64,000 nucleotides of DNA from the NCBI RefSeq assembly GCF_000967495.1, contig NZ_JXXU01000002.1, positions 1-64,000 on the forward strand, in the 5' to 3' direction. Of this stretch, positions 26,095 through 32,885 are shown in pieces. A program made the translations under genes and the position numbers. The notes below the pieces were generated by a model that was not told the origin of the DNA, searched no databases, and worked only from the letters and a program-made list of their open reading frames with translations. How positions within the stretch are numbered: the first letter of the stretch is position 1; each line of letters starts with the position of its first letter. This DNA comes from Vibrio neptunius (GTDB lineage: Bacteria > Pseudomonadota > Gammaproteobacteria > Enterobacterales > Vibrionaceae).

Positions 26095-26211
26095 TTAACC
26101 GATTTGGTCTTCAACAGCATCAACGTTGTTGGATGCCCAAACCACACCCGCTGCAACCAGAGCCGCAACGCCAGCAATAACCATTAGTTTCTTTGGTGTA
26201 AAACCTGCCAT
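26095..26211 (-). CDS. Tiny virion-type membrane protein (38 aa)
   Basis: A 38-residue frame starting MAGFTPKKLMVIAGVAALVA, one membrane helix (about 9-25), then a short acidic tail (DAVEDQIG). AAAGG precedes the ATG at a usable distance. It is the first gene after the internal terminator and lies 11 bp before the capsid gene. Small integral membrane proteins next to the capsid gene are the rule in PM2. Confidence 0.65.
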   Translation of the reverse strand: MAGFTPKKLMVIAGVAALVAAGVVWASNNVDAVEDQIG

Positions 26212-26223
26212 GTATAACCTTTA

Positions 26224-26250
26224 ATAAAAAACCGCCCAACATTAGGCGGT
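26224..26250 (-). terminator. Internal terminator/attenuator between ATPase and capsid genes
   Basis: On the reverse strand ACCGCC (26250-26245), an 8-base loop, GGCGGT (26236-26231) and a T6 tract. It splits the early/ATPase part from the capsid part of the phage operon, 82 bp after the ATPase stop. Either capsid genes have their own promoter in 26250-26333 or readthrough controls their level. Confidence 0.8.
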
Positions 26251-26332
26251 CTTCACTAAAGCACTGGATTGCCAATCGATACCTAATACCGATTGTGAAT
26301 GTATTGGGAATAAATGGGCTTTGGGTCACAAA

Positions 26333-26992
26333 TCACCAGCGTATTGCCCCTTTTTTGAACTGCTTACCATCTTGCAGCAGGTACTCAAGCGGGTTGAGTT
26401 GGTCAATATCATTGGCGGGAATGCCTGTCATTTTTTCCAAATAGGTAGCGCTGGCTTTGGTCTTTTGCATCATCACACAGGCTCGCTGACAGTTATCGAT
26501 GATCGTCTTTGAGACTTCCTGACCACGCTGAAAAAGGTTGATAGTGTGCAAGTTAAACTTACGCCCTAAACGCAATATTTTTCCATGATAGCCCGTGGCC
26601 TTGCCTGCGTTCTCGCTGTGCTCGGCCACTTCTTCACAAATGATTTTCAAAGCCTTAGCGTGTTTGCCGTTGCCCTGACTCCATACGACTTTGCAAAAGA
26701 GATCGAAGTCTTTGGGTGTGGTTTCATGTGTCGGTTGGTAGGCAATCTTAAAACCCTGCTTGGTCTTGCGTCCGGCCATCAAGGCCGATGCGAACTCTTT
26801 GAGGTTGGAATAGCTTCGTACTACTCGCCCTGCCAGCTTACCTGTGTAATCGCCAACAGGGTCAAAAATGGCGACTTGGTCCGTCGCCTTGATAAAGAGC
26901 TTTTTGGCGGCAGAGGTTTTACCACTGCCACTCATTCCAACCGCAAACACATGCCCGTTCTTAAGGGCATTATTGGCATTAATCGGCTGCAT
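26333..26992 (-). CDS. Genome-packaging ATPase, PM2 P9-like (FtsK/HerA-like)
   Basis: A 219-residue ATPase with Walker A GMSGSGKT (19-26), the P9/A32-type segment AIFDPVGDYTGKL (about 38-50) and a Walker B-like LKIICEEVAEHSE (about 114-126), then the conserved GRKFNLHTINLFQRGQEVSK (about 147-166). These small ATPases move DNA into preformed tailless, membrane-containing virions and are hallmark genes with the double-jelly-roll capsid protein. They are often mis-labelled Zot-like. ATPase and capsid genes are neighbours here, as in PM2. Confidence 0.85.
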   Translation of the reverse strand: MQPINANNALKNGHVFAVGMSGSGKTSAAKKLFIKATDQVAIFDPVGDYTGKLAGRVVRSYSNLKEFASALMAGRKTKQGFKIAYQPTHETTPKDFDLFCKVVWSQGNGKHAKALKIICEEVAEHSENAGKATGYHGKILRLGRKFNLHTINLFQRGQEVSKTIIDNCQRACVMMQKTKASATYLEKMTGIPANDIDQLNPLEYLLQDGKQFKKGAIRW

Positions 26993-27202
26993 TTAATTCA
27001 CCTCCACCGCAGGAGCGAGCAGACCAAGAGACAAAAGCACCTCAACAGGCACCGCTTGCTTTCCCTTTTCCCAACGTGAAAAAGTAGCCTGAGTAACCGG
27101 AATCTTATGCTTCTTAATAAAATCAGCCTGTTTTAAGCCAGATTCTTTACGGCAATACTTAAGCAACAATGCTGTCATTGGGTGTGGTCTATTGAGCCTC
27201 AC
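26993..27202 (-). CDS. Phage XRE-type helix-turn-helix regulator
   Basis: A 69-residue DNA-binding protein; the core is LLKYCRKESGLKQADFIKKH followed by ATFSRWEKGKQAVPVE, a Cro/XRE HTH with recognition helix around TQATFSRWEKG. I favour GTG 27202, with GGAGG six bases upstream inside the preceding gene; ATG 27178 would give a shorter form and 27229 a longer one. PM2 also encodes small regulators that switch on late genes, so this may control the capsid operon; that role is inferred. Confidence 0.65.
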   Translation of the reverse strand: MRLNRPHPMTALLLKYCRKESGLKQADFIKKHKIPVTQATFSRWEKGKQAVPVEVLLSLGLLAPAVEVN

Positions 27203-27665
27203 TTCGTGCCTCCGTTGCCTCCGGTTCATTTTCTATTTGCTGCACCTCTTTGGCCCTATCAAAATCTTTAAGGGCTTTGATTTGGCTAAAGGAGGTAAAG
27301 CCCAATGCACCCGCCGCGACCACAAAAGCAAACTCTTCCTTGTAAGCCGCCAGCCATGGCGGAAGCTCCCCGCCGTATTTCACAAACAAGGGAGCCGCAG
27401 CACTTGCTACCCCTTTGGCTTGCTCTTCATCAAAAGCAAAATCTTGGTGAGCGAACTGTTTTAATAACTGTTCGGTTACGCCAAGGGCCATCATGGCGGA
27501 CGCTTCACCCGCTGCCAGTTTAGCGGCCTCGGCGTCCACTTTGGCCGTGACGGTACTCGGGTCAAAATCTTCCCCGTCCAGCTCTGCCAACAACGCTTTT
27601 TCTTCCACTTCGCTATGCACCTCTTCGATGCTTTCCAGTTGTTCGATTTCCATTTGATTTTCCAT
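27189..27665 (-). CDS. Phage protein with C-terminal membrane segment
   Basis: A 158-residue protein with a very acidic N-terminus (EQLESIEEVHSEVEEKALLA, about 7-26), an Ala-rich helical middle and a hydrophobic stretch near 111-126 (FAFVVAAGALGFTSFS), then an acidic tail. Likely membrane-associated structural or assembly protein. It directly follows the zinc-ribbon gene and overlaps the HTH gene. No family recognised. Confidence 0.55.
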   Translation of the reverse strand: MENQMEIEQLESIEEVHSEVEEKALLAELDGEDFDPSTVTAKVDAEAAKLAAGEASAMMALGVTEQLLKQFAHQDFAFDEEQAKGVASAAAPLFVKYGGELPPWLAAYKEEFAFVVAAGALGFTSFSQIKALKDFDRAKEVQQIENEPEATEARSEAQ

Positions 27666-28043
27666 TTATGCCACCGCTTTTAAGACTTTAAACACACCAC
27701 CAAACACGAGCCCAATCATTGCCCCCGTACCGACACATTGAGCAGTGCTGATTGGCTTTGATTGGGTTTCGGATTGACTTTCCTGATTGGGATTCGATTC
27801 CCTTTGATTCACTACCGGAGCCACCTCCGGTTTTGGCGCGGCTAACGCCTCGATTTCTGCTTCCACTTCTTCCAGTGATTTATAAGCGTTCATTTCCGCT
27901 TGCATGGCTGCACCCGTTCGGGTATCCGGCCCACATTGACAGCGGCCATGGACAAAGGCTTTGCGCTTGCCTTTTCCCTGCTTAATGGCTTTGGGTGTTT
28001 TGCAGGTATGGCAAACCACATAGCCTAAGATTTCGTTTTCCAT
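27666..28043 (-). CDS. Zinc-ribbon phage protein with C-terminal membrane helix
   Basis: A 125-residue protein: N-terminal CHTC (11-14) and CQC (35-37) with a basic segment between (KQGKGKRKAFVHGR) that suit a small zinc ribbon, a Pro/Gln/Ser-rich linker (about 68-100), and a C-terminal helix (about 105-122, GTGAMIGLVFGGVFKVLKAV). A nucleic-acid-binding head tethered to a membrane could link the phage genome to the virion membrane; this is inference. TAATG coupling with the gene before it. Confidence 0.55.
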   Translation of the reverse strand: MENEILGYVVCHTCKTPKAIKQGKGKRKAFVHGRCQCGPDTRTGAAMQAEMNAYKSLEEVEAEIEALAAPKPEVAPVVNQRESNPNQESQSETQSKPISTAQCVGTGAMIGLVFGGVFKVLKAVA

Positions 28044-28222
28044 TAGTGTCCCTCCTGCTCTAAGGCGCTGAGCCTTGTATTAAAGGCTTTAAATAGCCAA
28101 ATGGTTTTGGTTAGCCATGGCTTGATAAAGCCAAACCCCATCGGCGGTTTATAGGCTTGCGATTCCGAATCCATTTCGTTTAACAGTCTTGTGGTTTCGG
28201 CTTGTAGTGTTTTTTCTTCCAT
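28043..28222 (-). CDS. Small phage protein (59 aa)
   Basis: A 59-residue frame starting MEEKTLQAETTRLLNEMDSE, with an amphipathic centre (FIKPWLTKTIWLFKAF, about 32-47) that could lie on a membrane, and a polar end. The ATG follows the Rep stop by 14 bp; its stop shares a base with the next start (TAATG). No homology recognised; support is operon coupling. Confidence 0.55.
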   Translation of the reverse strand: MEEKTLQAETTRLLNEMDSESQAYKPPMGFGFIKPWLTKTIWLFKAFNTRLSALEQEGH

Positions 28223-28236
28223 AGTTCTTTCTCGTT

Positions 28237-30177
28237 TTAATGAATTTGATAGTGCTCTAGGTCACTTAGGCTCTTGTTGCGTAATTCGTGGTATACATCT
28301 TCTGGCATCACAGGGGGTAGCTCTTGCTCTAGCTGGCTCTTCCAGTTGGCTTGCTTGAGTTGCCAAGCATTGAAGGCACGTTGATAGCGTTCTTTGGCTT
28401 CAAGGCGAATATCATCCAGATATAGATCATCTGTATTCATGCTCCAACCGCGCGCACCCGCTGCCCACTCTAAAAAGTCATTGGCTTTTTGCTCGAAGTC
28501 GTCACCCTCAAAACTGATAGAGAATTGATTATCTGAACTGGCGAAAACACCACGACTGTTTAATCGCTCTTTTTCCGCTTGGATTTCGCTATCAAGCTGA
28601 TTAATGAGTTTGTTTAACTTGACCACCGCGCTGACTTGTCGGGTCTTTTTGTTGATATCGACCGCTTTCTTTGCCTCGGCTTTTTTGGCTTGCTTGCGAG
28701 CAATAGCGCGCTTGATTGGGGCTTTCCACTGCTCCAAGCGATAACCGCACTCTTTGATGATTCCAGTCATGTTGTGCACATCGAAACTGGCGAGCGCTTC
28801 CCATTGCGGGGCGCGGCTACATCGAGCAATGTTGTAGCGATTGCCTTTAATCATGCCTTGGTCAGCGTTGCCGCCTTTCGCCGCGTAGCCCACCGCCTTA
28901 ATCAGATAACCCGCTGCCGCCTCTTTGTATTTGATGCGCTCAAGATGCGCCAAACCGTGACCCCATAGACGCTCAATACGTTTCGCCCATGCTTGGAAAT
29001 GTTCAGGCTCCACTTGCCAGTTCAATAGGATGTGTACGTGAGGGTTTGGTTGCCCGTGCTCATTAGTCGGACACTCAGCGACCCAGATATAGTGAAAATC
29101 CGCTTTAGCACGAGCGGGACCCACTAGCTCTACCTTGCTTTTTCGCCCCATCAGTGGCGCGGCTTTGTAGTGACCCGCCACCTTGACCTCATCCCCCTCA
29201 AAGGCAAGATTTGTCTGACCAGACAGGAGGCTTTGCTTGTAGCTAAAGCCACGGTGATACATACGCTTTGCCGCATCCAGAAAACGCGACACCTCGTTGC
29301 CAATCGTGATTTGCAGCGGGGAATACGCGGCCATATCGTCCGACAGTGGTGAGAACTCGCAGCCCTCCGAGGTTAAGTGGACATTTGAATCAGTAGCAAA
29401 CAGCTTAGCGCGCTGAAAGTCATCAAACGTGAGGGTCAAAAAAGTGGTGAAACCACCTCGACATGCTGCCACGTAAGCGCCTGATTCAAATATCTTCTTA
29501 ACAGCATTCTGATTGAGTTGATGAGTGTAACGCTCGCCCGTTTTAGCCTCGGGCGCATCACTTGGGCTTGGGTGGTAAGTCACTTGCAATTTGACTTGCT
29601 TTGACCACTCGCGTTTGAGCAGGTAAGCACGGCTCATGCCCTTACTTGGCAGGTAATCCAAGCGCTTGCGCTCAGCATCACGCACCCATCCGGTCGGTAT
29701 GGTGCTTTGTTCAACTCCATAGACTTGCGGATCAACGTAAAAGCTTTTTGTCTTGGTGCGTGGTTTGAGGCGGCGTGAGCGGGTAATAAAGCGCTCTATG
29801 TGCTTGCGGTTTCCATGTCGGACTTTGCCGCCCTTTGACAAGCCTAGTGTCTCCACGGCTCCGCCGTGCGCTCCGCGCCTAGGGTTGGTGAAATATTCAG
29901 GAGTAATTAAAGTCAGCTTCCCATCCTGAACCAACTGCCAAATTTCCGCAGATTCTTTGGTGTTGTGAAAGTGAACTTGCTCCGCCGCACGAACTTTATT
30001 TAACTCACTTTCTAACCAATCCGTTTTTTGAGTACTAAAAAAACCGCTCTCGATAGCGGCTATATTTTTCTCAGTTGTGGTGACGTCTTGCGCTAAAGCG
30101 GTCACATAGCCCACATCTTGTGGGCTAAGGATATTAGTAATCTCTCGCTCAGCTTGCGGTTCGTAAAGATGGTTCAC
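28237..30177 (-). CDS. Rolling-circle replication initiator, HUH type, PM2 P12-like
   Basis: A 646-residue protein of superfamily I replication initiators. Motif 1 is FLTLTFDD (246-253), motif 2 the HUH metal site PHVHILL (379-385), motif 3 the tyrosine helix GYLIKAVGYAAK (423-434) with Tyr424 and Tyr431. It nicks the origin and joins the strand end through tyrosine. PM2 replicates this way with P12 of similar length. The start is GTG inside the stop of the preceding gene (GTGA). C-terminal part (about 480-646) is helical and charged. No origin nick site was identified by eye. Confidence 0.85.
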   Translation of the reverse strand: MNHLYEPQAEREITNILSPQDVGYVTALAQDVTTTEKNIAAIESGFFSTQKTDWLESELNKVRAAEQVHFHNTKESAEIWQLVQDGKLTLITPEYFTNPRRGAHGGAVETLGLSKGGKVRHGNRKHIERFITRSRRLKPRTKTKSFYVDPQVYGVEQSTIPTGWVRDAERKRLDYLPSKGMSRAYLLKREWSKQVKLQVTYHPSPSDAPEAKTGERYTHQLNQNAVKKIFESGAYVAACRGGFTTFLTLTFDDFQRAKLFATDSNVHLTSEGCEFSPLSDDMAAYSPLQITIGNEVSRFLDAAKRMYHRGFSYKQSLLSGQTNLAFEGDEVKVAGHYKAAPLMGRKSKVELVGPARAKADFHYIWVAECPTNEHGQPNPHVHILLNWQVEPEHFQAWAKRIERLWGHGLAHLERIKYKEAAAGYLIKAVGYAAKGGNADQGMIKGNRYNIARCSRAPQWEALASFDVHNMTGIIKECGYRLEQWKAPIKRAIARKQAKKAEAKKAVDINKKTRQVSAVVKLNKLINQLDSEIQAEKERLNSRGVFASSDNQFSISFEGDDFEQKANDFLEWAAGARGWSMNTDDLYLDDIRLEAKERYQRAFNAWQLKQANWKSQLEQELPPVMPEDVYHELRNKSLSDLEHYQIH

Positions 30178-30350
30178 GCTAAAAACTCTTTGTGTTTAAT
30201 GGCTTGAAGTCGTGCGGCTTTCTTAAACTCAGCCTGACCTTTGCGGCTAAAGCGGTAATCTTTTCCGCCCTTTGAGTGTGAGCGGTATCCGTTCGGAAAC
30301 CACTTTGCCTTGATGTCATTTAGGGTTTTAAGTCCTTGTTCGGTTGGCAT
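30174..30350 (-). CDS. Small basic phage protein (58 aa)
   Basis: A 58-residue frame starting MPTEQGLKTLNDIKAKWFPN, strongly basic and Lys/Arg-rich after residue 20 (RSHSKGGKDYRFSRKGQAEF), ending HKEFLA. Likely nucleic-acid binding and directly before the replication initiator, whose GTG overlaps its stop. GGGGG lies about five bases before the ATG. Possibly a replication accessory; no domain recognised. Confidence 0.6.
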   Translation of the reverse strand: MPTEQGLKTLNDIKAKWFPNGYRSHSKGGKDYRFSRKGQAEFKKAARLQAIKHKEFLA

Positions 30351-30358
30351 AAGTCCCC

Positions 30359-30679
30359 CTACTCAAAGGCACACTCAGGGTGATAAATGCTTACCACGCC
30401 AGTCTTTTTATCAAGATTGCGTTGACGCTGTTGTCGTATTGCAAGTCTCAGTTTTCCTGACTGCATCTTGTATGTGAGTTCCATTGGGTTATTAACAAGA
30501 GCGCCGTACTTTGCTGACCGTAGGTTGCTGCCAATCAACCGAATGACATCGCCAGCACGTTTACGACCTAACTCTGATTCAAGGATTGAGATGTCAACCT
30601 GCACACCCACGATAGAGAATGCTGTCATCGCACTTTTTATGCTCGCAGTGAAATTGCGAAACTCTTCTGATGTCTTCAT
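30359..30679 (-). CDS. Phage early protein of unknown function
   Basis: A 106-residue protein from MKTSEEFRNFTASIKSAM, helical at both ends, with RKRAGDVIRLIGSNLRSAKY (about 37-56) and a basic C-terminal part. I chose ATG 30679, five bases after a GGGGGG Shine-Dalgarno; a longer frame reaches 30796 but would overlap the excisionase gene by over 100 bp. Position between Cox-like and replication genes suggests early expression. No family recognised. Confidence 0.55.
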   Translation of the reverse strand: MKTSEEFRNFTASIKSAMTAFSIVGVQVDISILESELGRKRAGDVIRLIGSNLRSAKYGALVNNPMELTYKMQSGKLRLAIRQQRQRNLDKKTGVVSIYHPECAFE

Positions 30680-30689
30680 CATCGCCCCC

Positions 30690-30944
30690 CTACATCGCCG
30701 CTTTCCAGTCTTGGTACTTAGCGGCTTGCTCTTCCGCCAACTGATCAATGGCTCGCATATTGATGAGTACTCGGCGCGCATCACTTGAGGTTTCACGCTT
30801 CAAAAGGGGTAATTGACCGCGTTTAACTTGCATTCGCACAGCCGCAATGGAAAAGCCTGTTAGCTCTGCGTACTTCTCAACTGTGACAAAAGACCCATAA
30901 AAACCGTTAACATTATTCATTTCTGTTTGTTTATGACCTAACAT
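30690..30944 (-). CDS. Cox/excisionase-like helix-turn-helix protein
   Basis: An 84-residue protein with a MerR/AlpA-like HTH: FVTVEKYAELTGFSIAAVRM (about 19-38) then VKRGQLPLLKR and a basic strand SDARRVLINMRAID, ending in a helix. Proteins of this type in phages act as Cox: repress the lysogenic promoter and direct the integrase to excise. It is the first gene leftward from the repressor-operator region, the usual spot. Confidence 0.7.
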   Translation of the reverse strand: MLGHKQTEMNNVNGFYGSFVTVEKYAELTGFSIAAVRMQVKRGQLPLLKRETSSDARRVLINMRAIDQLAEEQAAKYQDWKAAM

Positions 30945-30970
30945 GACTTAAATACTCCTAAAAAACAGTT

Positions 30971-31040
30971 AAAGAACCATAAAATGGTTCCCAAAGGTTC
31001 TATCCAATTTAAACACAAGACGAATGGTTTTCAAAGGTTC
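30971..31040. promoter_or_regulatory. Operator repeats in the repressor/Cox control region
   Basis: AATGGTTCCCAAAGGTTCT (30982-31000) recurs as AATGGTTTTCAAAGGTTCT (31022-31040), 17 of 19 identical and exactly 40 bp apart (about four helical turns). The first copy is part of an inverted repeat, GAACCATAAAATGGTTC (30973-30989). The region lies between the divergent Cox-like gene and the repressor gene, so these are the likely sites for repressor and/or Cox. Confidence 0.7.
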
Positions 31041-31054
31041 TTAAGGGTAATTTT

Positions 31055-31765
31055 ATGAAAGAGTGGGTAATGAGCGATTTACTAATTGAGCTCGATGGCA
31101 TGCCAAACACAATCACAGGAATAGGACAAAAAGCACGTAGAAACAATTGGTTAAAAAGGAAAGCCATAGGCCACGCTCGCGCTGTCGAGTACCATATGTC
31201 CAACTTTCACCCAGACATACAAAAACAGATAATTGAGAAGCTCGTCACAGACAAGAATGAGCAAAAAAAGCTTTTAGAGAAAGATTGGTCTCTTCCACCC
31301 AGCAATGCACACGGCTTAAAACCTCTAAATGAATTCGAAGAGTGGGCAAAGCTACCAGTTTACGATGTACATGCAGCCGCAGGAGCGGGAACTTTGGTTC
31401 AATCAGAATTTCAAATCGGCATCTTTAGCCTACCGATAGAGTTATTACATGAATATGGTCTCAAGCCAGATTATAGCTCTGTAATCTTTGTTGATGGGGA
31501 TTCGATGGAGCCAACGCTGAGCCACAGGGACAGACTACTTGTAGACATAAGAGAGCAGCAGCACCCTGTTGTAAATGGAGTGTATGTAATTCGAATTGAC
31601 GACGCGGTATACGTTAAGCGCTTACATTGGGACATCGAAAACGGCGTTTATAAGGTCATTTCTGACAACCTCAAATACCCAGCTTTCAACATTAACCACA
31701 AGAACGGGCGCAACTTCAAAATCATTGGTAAAGCTGTAGCTCCTGTTATGAAGAAAATCATATGA
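31055..31765 (+). CDS. Phage repressor: Mu-type HTH plus S24 (LexA-like) peptidase
   Basis: A 236-residue CI-like repressor. The N-terminal KEWVMSDLLIELDGMPNTIT then GIGQKARRNNWLKRK (to 36) fits the Mu-repressor-type winged HTH rather than a lambda CI HTH. A linker leads to a cleavage-type AAAGAG (107-112) and an S24 domain with Ser150 in DGDSMEPTL and Lys188 in VYVKRL as the catalytic pair. RecA-stimulated self-cleavage would make the prophage SOS-inducible. AAGGG lies seven bases before the ATG. The integrase start overlaps its stop (ATGA), tying int expression to lysogeny. Confidence 0.85.
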   Translation: MKEWVMSDLLIELDGMPNTITGIGQKARRNNWLKRKAIGHARAVEYHMSNFHPDIQKQIIEKLVTDKNEQKKLLEKDWSLPPSNAHGLKPLNEFEEWAKLPVYDVHAAAGAGTLVQSEFQIGIFSLPIELLHEYGLKPDYSSVIFVDGDSMEPTLSHRDRLLVDIREQQHPVVNGVYVIRIDDAVYVKRLHWDIENGVYKVISDNLKYPAFNINHKNGRNFKIIGKAVAPVMKKII

Positions 31766-32790
31766 GCATCAAGAAAGACGGCGAAAAGTGGCTTGTTGAT
31801 TTAAGACCATCAGGAAGAAACGGCAAGCGCTTCAGGCGTAAGTTTGATAAAAAAGCAGAGGCTTTGGCCTATGAAAAGCACATACTTTCGACGCACCACA
31901 ATAAAGAGTGGTTAGGGCTACCTGTAGACAAACGCCGCCTTTCTGAACTTATAGATATTTGGTGGATTAAGTCAGGTCAACTTAAACGAACCGCTACCAA
32001 CTACCGCAAAAAGGTAGAGCTAATCTGCCGTGAGTTAGGCGATCCCACTGTAAACAATATTGATGCTGCTTTAATTAGTAACTGGCAATTGGAGCGCATG
32101 ACCAGAGGGCATAAGGCAAACACCGTTAGACGCCTAACCTCTTGCTTAAGCAATGTCTTTTCAGTACTGATTGAGACTGGTGACTTTACTGGTGCACATC
32201 CACTCAAAGACCTGAAGCAACCTGCGCCCGAAAAGTCAGAAATGACTTACTTAACCCTCAAGCAAACACAAGATCTTTTGGACTACCTTAAAAATGATTG
32301 GGAACTGTTAAAAATCGTAGAAATTAGCTTAGCTACTGGTTCGCGATGGAGAGAAACGATCACACTAAAATCAAGTAACCTTAGCCCTTATCGCATCCGA
32401 TTTACTAACACCAAAACAGGTAAACCAAGAACCGTCCCAATTAGCAAGCAGCTATATGATGATATTTATCCTGAGAGCGGCGGTAATCTGTTTAGTGAAG
32501 ACCCTCAGGTAAGATTAGGTAAGATATTTACCAAGCTAGGTTTTGATTTACCTAAAGGGCAAAAGGTGCATGTACTGCGTCACACATTTGCAAGTCACTT
32601 TGTAATGAATGGCGGAGATATTTTAACGCTTAAGGAAATACTCGGACATGCTAGTATTAATCAAACGATGACATACGCGCATTTGGCTCCTGACCACTTA
32701 ATTGATGCGGTTAAACTCAACCCATTAAACAAGTTGAGAGATCCACAAAATGACCACACTTATGACCCTGAGCGACCAATAGCCATATAA
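31762..32790 (+). CDS. int: Tyrosine site-specific integrase
   Basis: A 342-residue tyrosine recombinase: N-terminal AP2-like DNA-binding segment (about 1-55), core-binding domain (about 57-150) and catalytic domain with Arg195 in GSRWRET, His270-x-x-Arg273 in HVLRHTFASH, His296 in LGHASI and nucleophile Tyr305 in TMTYAHL. It is complete. Placed at the attR end, it would cut at the 15-bp core shared with attL. Translation is coupled to the repressor gene. Confidence 0.92.
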   Translation: MSIKKDGEKWLVDLRPSGRNGKRFRRKFDKKAEALAYEKHILSTHHNKEWLGLPVDKRRLSELIDIWWIKSGQLKRTATNYRKKVELICRELGDPTVNNIDAALISNWQLERMTRGHKANTVRRLTSCLSNVFSVLIETGDFTGAHPLKDLKQPAPEKSEMTYLTLKQTQDLLDYLKNDWELLKIVEISLATGSRWRETITLKSSNLSPYRIRFTNTKTGKPRTVPISKQLYDDIYPESGGNLFSEDPQVRLGKIFTKLGFDLPKGQKVHVLRHTFASHFVMNGGDILTLKEILGHASINQTMTYAHLAPDHLIDAVKLNPLNKLRDPQNDHTYDPERPIAI

Positions 32791-32803
32791 TACCAGATGC
32801 TAA

Positions 32804-32837
32804 GTGATTGTATTTAAAAGCAATGAACTACAATCAC
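32804..32837. repeat. Inverted repeat between integrase and attR
   Basis: GTGATTGTA (32804-32812) and TACAATCAC (32829-32837) are perfectly complementary around a 16-base A/T-rich centre, 14 bp after the int stop and 23 bp before the att core. Lack of a T-run speaks against a terminator; integrase or Xis arm sites are a good alternative. Confidence 0.5.
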
Positions 32838-32860
32838 CCACACTAAACAACCTAAGGAAA

Positions 32861-32875
32861 GCTCAGCAATGAGCC
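32861..32875 (+). repeat. attR: 15-bp direct repeat
   Basis: GCTCAGCAATGAGCC, identical to 18220-18234, followed by CTTTTT. Joining the left flank (AAAAGG) and this right flank rebuilds one ideal terminator hairpin with A- and T-tracts, which strongly supports a single integration event. The srkA ATG starts only 11 bp after the core. Confidence 0.87.
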
Positions 32876-32885
32876 CTTTTTATTT

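Larger units (their letters stand above)
18220..32875. mobile_element. Integrated corticovirus-like (PM2-type) prophage with cargo operon
   Basis: The element of about 14.6 kb lies between two copies of GCTCAGCAATGAGCC and splits the ccoG-srkA neighbourhood. Contents right to left: tyrosine integrase and repressor (rightward), then a leftward operon of about 24 genes with HUH replication initiator, P9-like packaging ATPase, P2-like capsid protein, small membrane proteins, spike, muramidase-like and holin-like genes. There is no terminase, portal, tail tube or tape measure, so it is not a tailed phage. The last 2.7 kb beside attL is a rightward three-gene module (18305-20920) unlike phage genes. 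All virion-type frames look intact, so it may be inducible. PM2-like prophages are known in vibrios; the cargo is the unusual part. Confidence 0.9.

Noticed and set aside
26120..26329. 69-residue reverse frame between capsid and ATPase genes
   Set aside because: Crosses the intrinsic terminator; the 38-residue frame 26095-26211 in another phase has a Shine-Dalgarno and membrane-protein pattern.
26333..26992. Zot-type filamentous-phage protein
   Set aside because: Walker motifs are shared, but there is no filamentous-phage gene set, and the neighbouring double-jelly-roll capsid gene points to a packaging ATPase.
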